A stretch of 64,000 nt of DNA from Variovorax sp. TBS-050B (GTDB lineage Bacteria; Pseudomonadota; Gammaproteobacteria; Burkholderiales; Burkholderiaceae_C), in assembly GCF_029893635.1 (NCBI RefSeq), contig NZ_JARXYR010000002.1:831001-895000 (forward strand), written 5' to 3'. The notes under the pieces are model-generated. The model was given only the letters and a program-made list of their open reading frames with translations. It was not told the origin of the DNA and made no database searches. The position numbers and the translations under genes are program-made. Positions 44,890-53,949 of this stretch are shown in pieces; positions within the stretch are counted from its first letter, which is position 1, and every line of letters begins with the position of its first letter.

Positions 44890-45259
44890 GCGCCTGCTTC
44901 GACCAGCGCTCGATGCCGTCGAGCAGCTCCAGCAAGCCGCGCGCACGCTGCGTGACCGCATAGCGCACCGCGCGCGGGAAGCCCGCGGCGACTTCCCGTC
45001 GCACCAGCCCGCGGCGCTGCAGCGCCGTCAGTCGCTCGGAAAGCACCTTGGCCGTGATGCCCGGCAGCAATGCCATCAGCTCGCCATGGCGCAGCGCCGC
45101 GGCATTCAGGTGCCAGAGCACGAGGGCGTTCCAGCGATGGCCGAGGAAAGCGAGCCAGTCCTCGACCGGACACGCCCGCGGCGGAACGGGCGCCGGCAGG
45201 TCGAGCGGCGCCGGCGCGGCGGCGACGGACCGGGGGCTTTCGGTAGAGGGGCTTGTCAT
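44879..45259 (-). CDS. HxlR-family transcriptional regulator
   Basis: The 126-residue protein has the HxlR winged helix (about residues 35-115) with CPVEDWLAFLGHRWNALVLWHLN, GELMALLPGITAKVLSERLTALQRRGLV and AVRYAVTQRARGLLELLDGIERW. The single N-terminal cysteine in RACPVE is the one used as redox or electrophile sensor in some members. The start at 45259 is preferred to longer readings that run into the remnant on the other strand. HxlR genes usually regulate the divergent neighbour: here that is the flavodoxin-like reductase at 45508, with a gene remnant between. Confidence 0.88.
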
Positions 45260-45412
45260 GGTTTCCGATGCGGCGACATCGCGCTGCTCAAGGCCGAATG
45301 GACGATCGAGGACGACGCAGGCGCCGTGCGCGCCCGCGGCAGCAGCGTCGAAGTGGCGCGGCGCCAGCCCGACGGCGGCTGGCGCTACGTGATCGACCGC
45401 GCGCTCGAATAG
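45260..45412 (+). pseudogene. C-terminal remnant of a SnoaL/DUF4440-like protein
   Basis: The last 51 codons of one frame read CGDIALLKAEWTIEDD, then GSSVEVARRQPDGGWRYVIDRAL and a stop. This matches the C-terminal half of SnoaL/DUF4440-type NTF2-fold proteins, where GDIALL-x-EWT and VARRQ-DG-WRYVID are typical. No start or N-terminal half precedes it; the HxlR gene begins there on the other strand. It looks like the leftover of a gene lost by deletion. The family match is from memory. Confidence 0.6.
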
Positions 45413-45450
45413 CGCCCCCGGGCGCCGGCCCCAATCCGGTGCATCCGGCT

Positions 45451-45466
45451 TGGCACGTCGCTTGCA
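45451..45466 (+). promoter_or_regulatory. Sigma-54 (RpoN) -24/-12 promoter
   Basis: TGGCACGTCGCTTGCA matches the sigma-54 consensus TGGCACG-N4-TTGCW at every fixed position, with ten bases between the GG and GC pairs. Transcription would start near 45477, about 30 bases before the reductase start codon at 45508. This implies activation by an enhancer-binding protein such as NtrC. The match is direct; use in vivo is inference. Confidence 0.8.
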
Positions 45467-45507
45467 TAACCTGACCACTTGCTCTGATTAAGCGGTCAAA
45501 AATCACC

Positions 45508-46095
45508 ATGCGCGTGCTCGTCGTCTACTGCCACCCGGTCGAAACCAGCTTTCACGCAGCCCTGCACCAGGAAGTGCTGAGGAACCTGCGCGCGGCCGGG
45601 CACGAAGTGGACGACTGCGACCTGTACGCCGAAGGCTTCGACCCGGTGCTCTCGCGCGAGGAGCGCCTGGGCTACCACGACGTGCCGAGCAACCAGCTGC
45701 CGCTCAAGCCCTACGTGGAGCGGCTGCAATGGGCGGAGGCGCTGGTCTTCTGCTTCCCGACCTGGTGCTTCGGCCTGCCGGCGATGCTCAAGGGCTACTT
45801 CGACCGGCTGTTCATGCCGGGCGTGGCCTTCGACATCAGCGACCCGGCGAACGTGAAGCCGATGCTCACCCACATCAAGCGCATCAGCGCGGTCGTGACC
45901 TATGGCCGGCCGCGCTGGATGGCCTGGTACATGGGCGATCCGCCGCGCAAGATCGTCACGCGCTACCTGCTGCGGCTCACGGGCCGGCGCGCCAAGGTGG
46001 ACTACCACGCGCACTACCACATGAACGTGGCGACCGAGCCCCAGCTGAAGCGCTTCATGGCGCGCGTGGGCCGCGCGATGGCGGGCTTCGCATGA
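45508..46095 (+). CDS. Flavodoxin-fold NAD(P)H oxidoreductase
   Basis: The 195-residue protein belongs to the NQO1/MdaB/KefF flavodoxin-like group. It starts MRVLVVYCHPVETSFHAAL and has the flavin-binding CFPTWCFGLPAMLKGYFDRLFMPGVAF (about residues 82-108). Such enzymes reduce quinones, azo or nitro groups with FMN or FAD. It is the first gene behind the sigma-54 promoter and overlaps the next gene by four bases (ATGA), so it is part of the same unit. Its part in the pathway is unknown; it could reduce a ring or supply electrons. Confidence 0.9.
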   Translation: MRVLVVYCHPVETSFHAALHQEVLRNLRAAGHEVDDCDLYAEGFDPVLSREERLGYHDVPSNQLPLKPYVERLQWAEALVFCFPTWCFGLPAMLKGYFDRLFMPGVAFDISDPANVKPMLTHIKRISAVVTYGRPRWMAWYMGDPPRKIVTRYLLRLTGRRAKVDYHAHYHMNVATEPQLKRFMARVGRAMAGFA

Positions 46096-47372
46096 ACGCG
46101 CCCGCCGTGCTCCACAACGCGCGCCTGCCGCGCTGGCTGCTGCCTGCCGACTGGCCGGCGCGCGACGGCGTGCCGGTGCTGGCGCGGATCGCGATCGAGA
46201 ACGGCCGCGTCCACGCGGTGCGACCGGAAGCTGCCGCCGATGCCGCACCCGCACCGGGCGGCTGGGATCTGGCCGGCACGCTCGTGCTGCCGGGATTCGT
46301 CGATGCGCACACGCACCTCGACAAGGCCTTCACGCTGCCGCGCATGAAACAGGTGCAGCCGGGCCTGCTCGGCGCGATCGACGCGATGCTGGCCGACCGG
46401 GTGCACTGGAACGCGGCCGACGTGCGCGAGCGCGCCGCGCGCGGGCTGCAGTGGGCCTGGGAATGCGGCACCACCCATGTGCGCACGCACGTGGACTGGT
46501 GGGAGCCCGATGCGGTGCCGCTGGCCTGGCCGGTGATGGCCGAGCTGGCGCAGGAATGGCGCGGCCGCATCAGGCTGGAGCAGGTCGGGCTGATCAAGCT
46601 GCCGCTCTTCGAGGATGCGGAACAGGCGCTGCGGCTCGCGCGGCAGGTCAAGGCCACGGGGCCGCATGCGCTGCTCGGCGGCTTCGTGCATTCGACCAAC
46701 TGGAGCGAGAACGCGCTGCGCAACCTGCTGGTGTCCGCGCAGGCCTGCGAGCTCGACATCGACCTGCATGTCGACGAGGAACTCAATGCCGCGGCGCTAG
46801 GCCTGGAAACCACGGCCCGGATCCTGCGCGAGATCGGCTACGAAGGCCGCGTGGTCTGCGGCCACGTCTGCGCGCTCGCGGCCCAGCCCGAGGCCCGCGC
46901 GCTCGCCACGCTCGACGCAGTGGCGCGCGCGCCGATCACCATCGTCTCGCTGCCGGCCACCAACCTGCTGCTGCAAGACGCGGTCACGGGCCGCACGCCG
47001 CGGCAGCGCGGTATCACGCTGGTCAAGGAAGCGCGCGAGCGCGGCATCCCGCTGCTGTTCGCGAGCGACAACGTGCAGGACCCGTTCTGCCGCCTCGGCA
47101 GCTTCGACCCGGTCGAGGCGCTGGGCACGGCCGCGCTGGTGGCGCAGCTCGACGAGCCCTTCGACACCTGGTCGCAGGCCCTGTGCCGCGCCGACTGGCT
47201 GCAGCGCGGCCGCGCGCCCGAACGCCCGACGCTGGCGGGCGCGCCCGCCGACCTGGTGCTCTTCACCGAGGCCGACTGCTTCGGCTGGCCCTCGCGCAGC
47301 GCCGCGCGCGTGGTGCTGCGCGAGGGCCGCGTGACGCGCGGCGCGCCGCCCGCCGCATGGCGTGCCCCTTAA
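46092..47372 (+). CDS. Cytosine-deaminase-like amidohydrolase
   Basis: The 426-residue protein follows E. coli CodA through the active site: VDAHTHLDKAF (His73, His75), LDIDLHVDEELN (His226, Glu229), VVCGHVCALA (His258) and FASDNVQDPF (Asp326). The glutamate that protonates the ring in CodA is kept. Family members deaminate cytosine, isoguanine, creatinine and related rings, so the substrate is an N-heterocycle but not known. It overlaps the reductase gene by four bases and is followed by a creatininase-like hydrolase after 17 bp. Confidence 0.9.
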   Translation: MNAPAVLHNARLPRWLLPADWPARDGVPVLARIAIENGRVHAVRPEAAADAAPAPGGWDLAGTLVLPGFVDAHTHLDKAFTLPRMKQVQPGLLGAIDAMLADRVHWNAADVRERAARGLQWAWECGTTHVRTHVDWWEPDAVPLAWPVMAELAQEWRGRIRLEQVGLIKLPLFEDAEQALRLARQVKATGPHALLGGFVHSTNWSENALRNLLVSAQACELDIDLHVDEELNAAALGLETTARILREIGYEGRVVCGHVCALAAQPEARALATLDAVARAPITIVSLPATNLLLQDAVTGRTPRQRGITLVKEARERGIPLLFASDNVQDPFCRLGSFDPVEALGTAALVAQLDEPFDTWSQALCRADWLQRGRAPERPTLAGAPADLVLFTEADCFGWPSRSAARVVLREGRVTRGAPPAAWRAP

Positions 47373-47389
47373 CCCCAAGGACCTTTCCG

Positions 47390-48253
47390 ATGCTCCACGG
47401 CTACATCCCACCCCATCGCTTCCTGCCCTACCTGAGCTGGACCGAGATCGCGGCGCTGCCCGACCGCGAGAACACCGTCATCGTGCTGCCCTGCGGCGCG
47501 ATCGAGCAGCACGGCCCGCACCTGCCCTGCTCGGTCGACAGCGTCATCAGCTCGGGCGTGATGGGCCGCGCGCTCGAGAAGCTGCCGGCGGAGGTGCGCG
47601 CCTTCGCGCTGCCGACCATCACCTACGGCAAGTCGGAAGAGCATCTGCACTTTCCGGGCACCATGACGCTGACCGGCACCACGCTGCTCGCGACCGTGAC
47701 CGAGATCGGCGAATCGGTCTACCGCGCGGGCTTTCGCAAGCTGCTGTTCGCCAATGGCCACGGCGGCCAGCCGCAGGTGCTGGAGATGGCGGCGCGCGAA
47801 CTGCGGCTGCGCCACGGCGACTTCGTGGTGGTGCCGCACGGCGTGTCGCGGCTGCCGAGCGCGGCGAGCCGGCAGGTGAGCGAGCAGGAGAAGAAGCTCG
47901 CGATGCACGCCGGCCATTCCGAGACCGCGCTGATGCTCGCGCTCGCGCCCGAGACGGTGCACATGGAACGCGCGGTGGCCAACTTTCCGCCGCCCTTCCC
48001 GATCAAGCTGCTCTCGGCCGACGGCCGTCCGGCGTGCGCCTGGACCGCACGCGACTTCGGCCCGAGCGGCGTGATCGGCGACCCGACCACGGCCACGCGC
48101 GAACAGGGCGAAGCGATCCTCGAGACGCTGTCCGACAGCTGGGTGCAGGCGCTGACCGAACTGCATGCGCTGCGCTGGCTGGTGCGCGAGGAAGCCACCT
48201 GGGAGCGCGGCCACCAGCAGGGCTTCGTCCAGCAGCGCTTCGAGCCGGCCTGA
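47390..48253 (+). CDS. Creatininase-family amidohydrolase
   Basis: The 287-residue protein has the metal ligands of the creatininase fold: GAIEQHGPHLPCSVD (Glu39, His41, Asp50), NGHGGQ (His124) and HAGHSETALML (Glu178). The segment GKSEEHLHFPGTMTL is typical. The family includes creatinine amidohydrolase, the riboflavin/F420 enzyme ArfB and mycofactocin MftE, all of which open or trim cyclic or formyl amides. Beside a cytosine-deaminase-like enzyme, a ring-opening step is a reasonable guess. The start at 47390 follows an AAGGACC ribosome site. Confidence 0.9.
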   Translation: MLHGYIPPHRFLPYLSWTEIAALPDRENTVIVLPCGAIEQHGPHLPCSVDSVISSGVMGRALEKLPAEVRAFALPTITYGKSEEHLHFPGTMTLTGTTLLATVTEIGESVYRAGFRKLLFANGHGGQPQVLEMAARELRLRHGDFVVVPHGVSRLPSAASRQVSEQEKKLAMHAGHSETALMLALAPETVHMERAVANFPPPFPIKLLSADGRPACAWTARDFGPSGVIGDPTTATREQGEAILETLSDSWVQALTELHALRWLVREEATWERGHQQGFVQQRFEPA

Positions 48254-48319
48254 GCCTGCTTCTTGCATCGCCGAATCTCCGACATCTTCCAACCCCACCT
48301 CCCCGAAAGGCCGACTCCC

Positions 48320-49303
48320 ATGCGCTCCTTCGCACTGTCCCTCGCCGGCGCCGCCGCCATCGCCCTCCTCGCCGCCGCGCCCGCGCAGGCCCAGGAGAAG
48401 TTCACCTACATGACCAACTGGTACGCGCAGGCCGAGCACGGCGGCTTCTACCAGGCGGTGGCCCTGGGCATCTACAAGAAGCACGGGCTCGACGTGACGA
48501 TCAAGATGGGCGGCCCGCAGGTCAACATCACGCAGATGATGGCCGCCGGCCAGGCCGACTGCATCATGGGCTCGAGCGACATCCAGATGATGCAGGTGCG
48601 CGAAGGCGGCGTGCCGGTGGTCAACGTCGCGGCCTTCTTCCAGAAGGACCCGCAGGTGCTGATCGCGCACGACGACGTGAAGAAGTTCGAGGACCTGAAG
48701 GGCAAGACGCTGCTGATCGGCGCGCAGGCGAACCGCGGCTACTGGCCCTGGCTCAAGGCCAAGTTCGGCCTCAAGGACGAGCAGACGCGCCCCTACACCT
48801 TCAACATCCAGCCCTTCGTGGCCGACAGGAACACCGCGCAGCAGGGCTACCTGACCTCCGAGCCCTATGCGATCCAGAAGGCCGGCGTGAAGAGCACGGT
48901 GCTGATGTTCAGCGACCACGGCTTCCCCGCCTACGCCACCACGGTGTCGTGCATGGAGAAGACGGTCAAGGACCGCAGCAAGCAGGTGGCCGCCTTCGTC
49001 AAGGCCTCGGCCGAGGGCTGGAAGAGCTACCTCGCCGATCCCGCGCCCGCCAACGCGCTGATCAAGAAGGACAACCCCAACATGACCGACGACCAGCTGG
49101 CCTACAGCGTGGCCAAGCTCAAGGAGATGGGCATGATCACCGGCGGCGACGCGGCGCAGCTCGGCATCGGCGTGATCACCGATGCGCGCGCCAAGGCGAG
49201 CTACGACTTCCTCGTGGGCGCCAAGCTGCTCGACCCCGCGAAGGTCGAACTCGCGAAGACCTACACGACCGAGTTCGTGAAGGACGCGAAAGTCATCCCC
49301 TGA
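48320..49303 (+). CDS. ABC transporter substrate-binding protein, NMT1/THI5-like
   Basis: The 327-residue protein has a signal peptide (about residues 1-24, ending APAQA) and an NMT1/THI5-type periplasmic binding domain: FTYMTNWYAQAEHGGFYQAVALGIYKKHGLDVTIKMGGP and the MGSSDIQMMQ loop. Relatives bind sulfonates, nitrate, hydroxymethylpyrimidine or other small heterocycles. Together with the next two genes it forms a complete importer. The ligand is probably the compound attacked by the preceding amidohydrolases. Confidence 0.92.
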   Translation: MRSFALSLAGAAAIALLAAAPAQAQEKFTYMTNWYAQAEHGGFYQAVALGIYKKHGLDVTIKMGGPQVNITQMMAAGQADCIMGSSDIQMMQVREGGVPVVNVAAFFQKDPQVLIAHDDVKKFEDLKGKTLLIGAQANRGYWPWLKAKFGLKDEQTRPYTFNIQPFVADRNTAQQGYLTSEPYAIQKAGVKSTVLMFSDHGFPAYATTVSCMEKTVKDRSKQVAAFVKASAEGWKSYLADPAPANALIKKDNPNMTDDQLAYSVAKLKEMGMITGGDAAQLGIGVITDARAKASYDFLVGAKLLDPAKVELAKTYTTEFVKDAKVIP

Positions 49304-49334
49304 CCTCGACCCTGCAGCAGCCGGAATCCCGCGC

Positions 49335-50171
49335 ATGAACCGCATCGATCCCCACACGCTCGCGCCGCCGGCGGAGCTCGCGCCCGCCGTGCCCGCGGTC
49401 GAGGTGCTCTCGGCCGAGAAGACTTATCCCAACGGCACGCAGGCGCTGCTGCCGGTGGACCTGTCGATCGCCGAGGGCGAGTTCGTCACGCTGCTCGGCC
49501 CCTCGGGCTGCGGCAAGAGCACGCTGCTCAAGATGGTGGCCGGCATGCTCGAACCGAGCGACGGACGCCTGCTGGTGTGGCGCCGGCCGGTGGCCGAGCT
49601 CCACAGCTGCCCGCGCAAGCTGTCGTTCGTGTTCCAGTCGGCCACGCTGATGCCCTGGGCGAGCGTGAAGACCAACGTGCGGCTGCCGCTCGACCTGGCC
49701 GGCGTGCCGCGCAGGGAGGCCGATGCGCGCGTGATGGAGTCGCTCGCGCTGGTGGGCCTGGAGAAGTTCGCCGACGCACTGCCGCGTGCGCTCTCGGGCG
49801 GCATGCAGATGCGGGTGTCGATCGCGCGCGGCCTCGTCACCCAGCCCGACCTGCTGCTGATGGACGAGCCCTTCGGCGCGCTCGACGAGATCACGCGCCA
49901 CAAGCTCGACGCCGACCTGCTCGAGCTGTGGCGCAAGAAGAAGCTCACGGTGATCTTCGTGACGCACTCGATCCACGAGGCGGTGTTCCTGTCGACGCGC
50001 GTGGTGATGATGGCCGCGCGGCCGGGCCGGGTGGTGGAGCAGTTCCACATCGACGAACCCTATCCGCGCAGCCCCGACTTCATGGTGACGCCTGAGTTCG
50101 CGCGCCATGCCAAGCGCCTGCAGGACAGCCTGCTGCGCGCGAGCCGCGCCGACGAGGAGCATGCACGATGA
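49335..50171 (+). CDS. ABC transporter ATP-binding protein (NitT/TauT type)
   Basis: The 278-residue ATPase has Walker A GPSGCGKST (about residue 56), the Q loop FVFQSATLMPWASV, the signature LSGGMQMRVSIARGL, Walker B DLLLMDEPFGALDE and the switch His in FVTHSIHEAV. The phrases LMPWASV and FGALDEITRH are those of NitT/TauT importers. It energises the permease encoded next, whose start it overlaps by four bases. Confidence 0.94.
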   Translation: MNRIDPHTLAPPAELAPAVPAVEVLSAEKTYPNGTQALLPVDLSIAEGEFVTLLGPSGCGKSTLLKMVAGMLEPSDGRLLVWRRPVAELHSCPRKLSFVFQSATLMPWASVKTNVRLPLDLAGVPRREADARVMESLALVGLEKFADALPRALSGGMQMRVSIARGLVTQPDLLLMDEPFGALDEITRHKLDADLLELWRKKKLTVIFVTHSIHEAVFLSTRVVMMAARPGRVVEQFHIDEPYPRSPDFMVTPEFARHAKRLQDSLLRASRADEEHAR

Positions 50172-50971
50172 AGACCGTCCCGCTCCTCGCCCGGCCGCGC
50201 GTGCAGCGCGTGCTCTATCCCGTGCTCATCGGCCTGGTGCTGCTGGCGCTGTGGCAATGGTTGGTGGTGGCGATGGAACTGCCGCCCTACCTCGTGCCCT
50301 CGCCGCTCCTCATGGTGCAGACGCTGTTCACCGACTGGGCGCCGCTCGGCAGCGCGCTGCTCGTCACGCTCAAGATCACGCTGCTGTCCTTCGTGCTCGC
50401 GACGGTCGCGGGCGTGCTGATCTCGTTCCTCTTCGTGCAGAGCAAGCGCATCGAGACCGCGCTCTTCCCCTATGCGGTGCTGCTGCAGGTGACGCCGATC
50501 GTGGCCGTGGCGCCGCTCATCATCATCTGGGTCAAGAACCCGGTGGCGGCGATGACGGTGTGCGCGGCGCTGGTGGCGCTGTTCCCGATCATCAGCAACA
50601 CCACGCTGGGGCTGCGCAGCATCGATCCCGACCTGCAGAGCTACTTCAAGCTCAACCGCGCGACGCGCTGGCAGCAGCTGGTGCGGCTGCGCATTCCGAG
50701 CGCGCTGCCGTACTTCTTCGGCGGGCTGCGCATCTCGAGCGGCCTCGCGCTGATCGGCGCGGTGGTGGCCGAGTTCGTCGCCGGCACCGGCGGCTCGGGC
50801 GCGGGGCTGGCCTACCAGATCCTGCAGGCCGGCTTCCAGCTCAACATCCCGCGCATGTTCGCGGCCCTGCTGCTGATCTCGCTGACCGGCGTCGCGCTCT
50901 TCGTGCTGATGGCCTGGCTCACCAAGCTCGCGCTGGGCGCCTGGCATGCGAGCGAACTTTCCCAGGATTGA
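50168..50971 (+). CDS. ABC transporter permease (NitT/TauT type)
   Basis: The 267-residue membrane protein has about six transmembrane segments and the BPD inner-membrane signature with the cytoplasmic EAA-like loop RATRWQQLVRLRIPSALPYFFGGLRI (about residues 165-190). The last part, AVVAEFVAGTGGSGAGLAYQI, is typical of NitT/TauT permeases. It completes the importer with the binding protein at 48320 and the ATPase it overlaps. The FAD oxidase gene follows after 11 bp. Confidence 0.94.
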   Translation: MKTVPLLARPRVQRVLYPVLIGLVLLALWQWLVVAMELPPYLVPSPLLMVQTLFTDWAPLGSALLVTLKITLLSFVLATVAGVLISFLFVQSKRIETALFPYAVLLQVTPIVAVAPLIIIWVKNPVAAMTVCAALVALFPIISNTTLGLRSIDPDLQSYFKLNRATRWQQLVRLRIPSALPYFFGGLRISSGLALIGAVVAEFVAGTGGSGAGLAYQILQAGFQLNIPRMFAALLLISLTGVALFVLMAWLTKLALGAWHASELSQD

Positions 50972-50982
50972 TTGAACCGACC

Positions 50983-52359
50983 ATGAACGCCTCCGCCTCC
51001 ACCATCGAAGCACTGATCGCCGAACTGCCGAACCTCGACTGGATCACCGACGAGGGCCGCGTAACGCGGCTGTCGCAGGACTTCTCGTGGTTCAGCCCGG
51101 TGCTGAACCGCCAACTCAAGGACAAGCGCGCCGACGCGGTGGTGCGCCCGCGCAGCGAGGACGAGATCCGCGCCGTGGTCGGCGCCTGCGCGCGCCACCG
51201 CGTGCCGATCACGATCCGCGGCAGCGGCACCGGCAACTACGGCCAGACCACGCCGCTCGCGGGCGGCGTGGTGCTCGACATGACGGGCTACAACGCCTGC
51301 CTCTGGGTGCAGCCCGGCGTGGCGCGCGCGCAGGCCGGCATCCGCCTCGGCGAGCTCGAGAAGCAGACCAAGGCCTCGGGCCAGGAAATGCGCTGCGTGC
51401 CCTCCACCTACCGCAGCGCCACGCTGGGCGGCCTGTTCGGCGGCGGCTTCGGCGGCGTCGGCTCGATCAACTACGGGCCGCTGGGCGCGCCCGGCAACGT
51501 GCTCGGCATCCGCGCGATGACCATCGAGGCCGAGCCGCAGGTGGTCGAGCTGCGCGGCCCCGAGGCGATGCGCATGCACCACCTGTGGGGCACCAACGGG
51601 CTGGTGCTCGAGCTCGAGGTCGCGCTCGCGCCGGCGCATCCCTGGCTCGAGACGCTCGTCACCTTCGACGACTTCGCGGACGCGCTGCACTTCGCCGACA
51701 AGCTGGCCAACGCACCCGGCATCGTGAAGCGCGAGATCGCCTTCTTCGCGGCGCCGATCCCGGACCACCTCGCGCAGCTGTCGGCCTACCTGCCCAAGGG
51801 CTGCCATGCGGTGCTGTCGCTCGTGGCCGAGTCGTGCGAGGGCGCGATGCTGCAGTTCGCGGCCGCGCACGGCGGCACCGTGAGCTACCGCAAGACCGCC
51901 GCCGAGGTGCAGAAGAGCAACCGCACGCTGATGGAGTTCACCTGGAACCACACCACCCTGCATGCGCTCAAGGTCGATCCCACGCTGACCTACCTCCAGA
52001 GCGGCTTCGTGCCGGGCCGTCATGTGGCGCAGATCATCGAGATGGAGAAGCTGCTCGGCGGCGAGGTGATGATGCACATCGAGTTCATCCGCAACGTGGC
52101 GGGGCTCATGACCTGCAGCGGCCTGCAGCTGGTGCGCTTCAGCACCGAGGAGCGGCTGGCCGAGATCATCCGGCTCCACCGCGCGCACGAGGTGCACATC
52201 AACAATCCGCACGTCAACATCGTGGAGGACGGCAAGGCCGGCGGCCCGCTGCCGCCCGAGGTCATCGAGATGAAGAAGCGCTTCGATCCGATGGGCCTGC
52301 TGAACCCCGGCAAGCTGCGCGACTGGCCGGTGCGGGCGGCCGAGCCGGTGGCGGCCTGA
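50983..52359 (+). CDS. FAD-binding oxidoreductase (PCMH/GlcD type)
   Basis: The 458-residue protein has a PCMH-type FAD-binding domain: VVRPRSEDEIRAVVGACARHRVPITIRGSGTGNYGQTTPLAGGVVLDM (about residues 46-95) and STYRSATLGGLFGGGFGGVGSINYG. The C-terminal cap ends MKKRFDPMGLLNPGKL, as in GlcD and D-lactate dehydrogenases. It oxidises an unknown substrate, possibly a hydroxyacid formed late in the route. It is the last gene of the sigma-54-controlled unit and is convergent with lnt. Confidence 0.92.
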   Translation: MNASASTIEALIAELPNLDWITDEGRVTRLSQDFSWFSPVLNRQLKDKRADAVVRPRSEDEIRAVVGACARHRVPITIRGSGTGNYGQTTPLAGGVVLDMTGYNACLWVQPGVARAQAGIRLGELEKQTKASGQEMRCVPSTYRSATLGGLFGGGFGGVGSINYGPLGAPGNVLGIRAMTIEAEPQVVELRGPEAMRMHHLWGTNGLVLELEVALAPAHPWLETLVTFDDFADALHFADKLANAPGIVKREIAFFAAPIPDHLAQLSAYLPKGCHAVLSLVAESCEGAMLQFAAAHGGTVSYRKTAAEVQKSNRTLMEFTWNHTTLHALKVDPTLTYLQSGFVPGRHVAQIIEMEKLLGGEVMMHIEFIRNVAGLMTCSGLQLVRFSTEERLAEIIRLHRAHEVHINNPHVNIVEDGKAGGPLPPEVIEMKKRFDPMGLLNPGKLRDWPVRAAEPVAA

Positions 52360-52371
52360 GCCCGCCGGGCC

Positions 52372-53949
52372 TCAGCCCTTGCGGCGCAGCGCGAAGGCCA
52401 CGGCCACGATCGCGAAGGCCGCGATCCACAGCGGCCACAGGCCGAAGGGCGCGACCCAGCGCGCGAAGGGCGTGAGGCCGCTGCGTCCCTCGACCGTGGC
52501 CTCGAGCACGCCGCGCGTGAGGCGCGGCAGCGCATGCGTGACGCGGCCTTCGGCATCGATGACCACGGTGGCGCCGGTGTTGGTGGCGCGCACCATCGGC
52601 CGCGCGAACTCGAGCGCACGCATGCGCGAGATCGCGAGGTGCTGGTCGATCGCCACGGTGTTGCCGAACCAGGCGATGTTGCTGACGTTGAGCAGGATGG
52701 TCGGCGCCGTGGCCTCGTCCTTGAAGTTGGCGCCGATCTCGTCGCCGAACAGGTCTTCGTAGCAGATGTTCGGCGCGATGCGCTGGCCCTGCCAGGCGAA
52801 GGGCGCCTGCGCGAGACCGCCGCGCGCGAAGTCGCCGAGCGGGATGCTCATCATGTCGATGAACCAGCGGAAGCCCGGCGGGATGAATTCGCCGAAGGGC
52901 ACGAGGTGGTGCTTGCTGTAGCTGTACGGCTGCGCGGCGGCGCCGGGCCGGAAGCCGAGCACCGCGTTGCGGTAGGTGCCCTGCCCGCCGAGCGGCAGGC
53001 CGACGATCGCGGCCTGCGTGCCCTGGGCGTAGCGCGCCTGGATGGCTTCGAGGTAGCCTGCCGGCAACTGCTGCGGCAGCAGCGGCAGGGCGGTCTCGGG
53101 CGTGACGACGAGCGAGGCCCTGGCATCGCGGAGTTGCTCGCCGTACCAGCGCAGCGCGATGTCGATGCCGCCGCCGGGGATGAACTTCTCGTCCTGCGGG
53201 ATGTTGCCTTGCAGCAGCGCGACCTGCAGCGTGCCGCTGGACGCGCCGGTGCCGGCCGGTGCGGTGGCGAAGTGCGGCGCCGTGAGCGCGCCGGCCGACA
53301 GCATCGCGGCGACCGCCACTTCCATGGGCCGCGTCGGCCGAACCAGCACGCCCAGCGCCGCCACCAGCGCGGCGACCGCGCCGATGCCGTACACGCCGAT
53401 CCAGGGCGCCCAGGCGGCCAGCGGCCCGTCGACGTGCGCATAGCCGCCGGCACCCCACGGGAAGCCTGTGAACCAGCTGCCGCGCACCAGTTCGGCCAGG
53501 GTCCAGAGCGCGGCGAACACCAGCGCGCCGCCCGGCGCACCGCGCGGGCCGCGCACGACGAACCAGGCGCAGGCCACGGCGTAGTAGAGCCCCAGCGCCG
53601 CCGCGAGCGCCACCACCGCGAGGGCCGCGAGCGGTGCCGCCAGCCCGCCGTAGGTGTGCATCGAGATGAAGAGCCACCAGAAGCTGCCCGTGAGCCAGGT
53701 AGTGGAGAAGAGCCAGCCATGCAGGCCCGCACGGCGCCAGCCGGCGCCCTCGGCGCGCAGCCAGTCGAGCAGCGCGACGAGCGCGGCCAGCGAGAGCAGT
53801 TGCAGCCACCAGAGCGGTCGGCCGTTGGAGGGCCAGGCAATCGAAGCGGCCTGCGCGAGGCCCGCGAGCGCGAAGCCCAAAAGGCGCAGCAGCCCGACGG
53901 CGGACAGGGCAGGCCATGCGCGCAGCGGCGCCGCTGCGGCGGACCGCAT
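52372..53949 (-). CDS. lnt: Apolipoprotein N-acyltransferase
   Basis: The 525-residue inner-membrane enzyme adds the third acyl chain to lipoproteins. It has about six N-terminal transmembrane segments and a periplasmic nitrilase-like domain (about residues 220-490). The Glu-Lys-Cys triad is visible: Glu in VVTPETALPLL, Lys in YSKHHLVPFGEFIPPG and Cys in APNICYEDLFGDE. Length is normal. Its ATG shares one base with the stop of the CorC-like gene (TGATG), so the two are translated together, a common lnt-corC order in proteobacteria. Confidence 0.96.
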   Translation of the reverse strand: MRSAAAAPLRAWPALSAVGLLRLLGFALAGLAQAASIAWPSNGRPLWWLQLLSLAALVALLDWLRAEGAGWRRAGLHGWLFSTTWLTGSFWWLFISMHTYGGLAAPLAALAVVALAAALGLYYAVACAWFVVRGPRGAPGGALVFAALWTLAELVRGSWFTGFPWGAGGYAHVDGPLAAWAPWIGVYGIGAVAALVAALGVLVRPTRPMEVAVAAMLSAGALTAPHFATAPAGTGASSGTLQVALLQGNIPQDEKFIPGGGIDIALRWYGEQLRDARASLVVTPETALPLLPQQLPAGYLEAIQARYAQGTQAAIVGLPLGGQGTYRNAVLGFRPGAAAQPYSYSKHHLVPFGEFIPPGFRWFIDMMSIPLGDFARGGLAQAPFAWQGQRIAPNICYEDLFGDEIGANFKDEATAPTILLNVSNIAWFGNTVAIDQHLAISRMRALEFARPMVRATNTGATVVIDAEGRVTHALPRLTRGVLEATVEGRSGLTPFARWVAPFGLWPLWIAAFAIVAVAFALRRKG

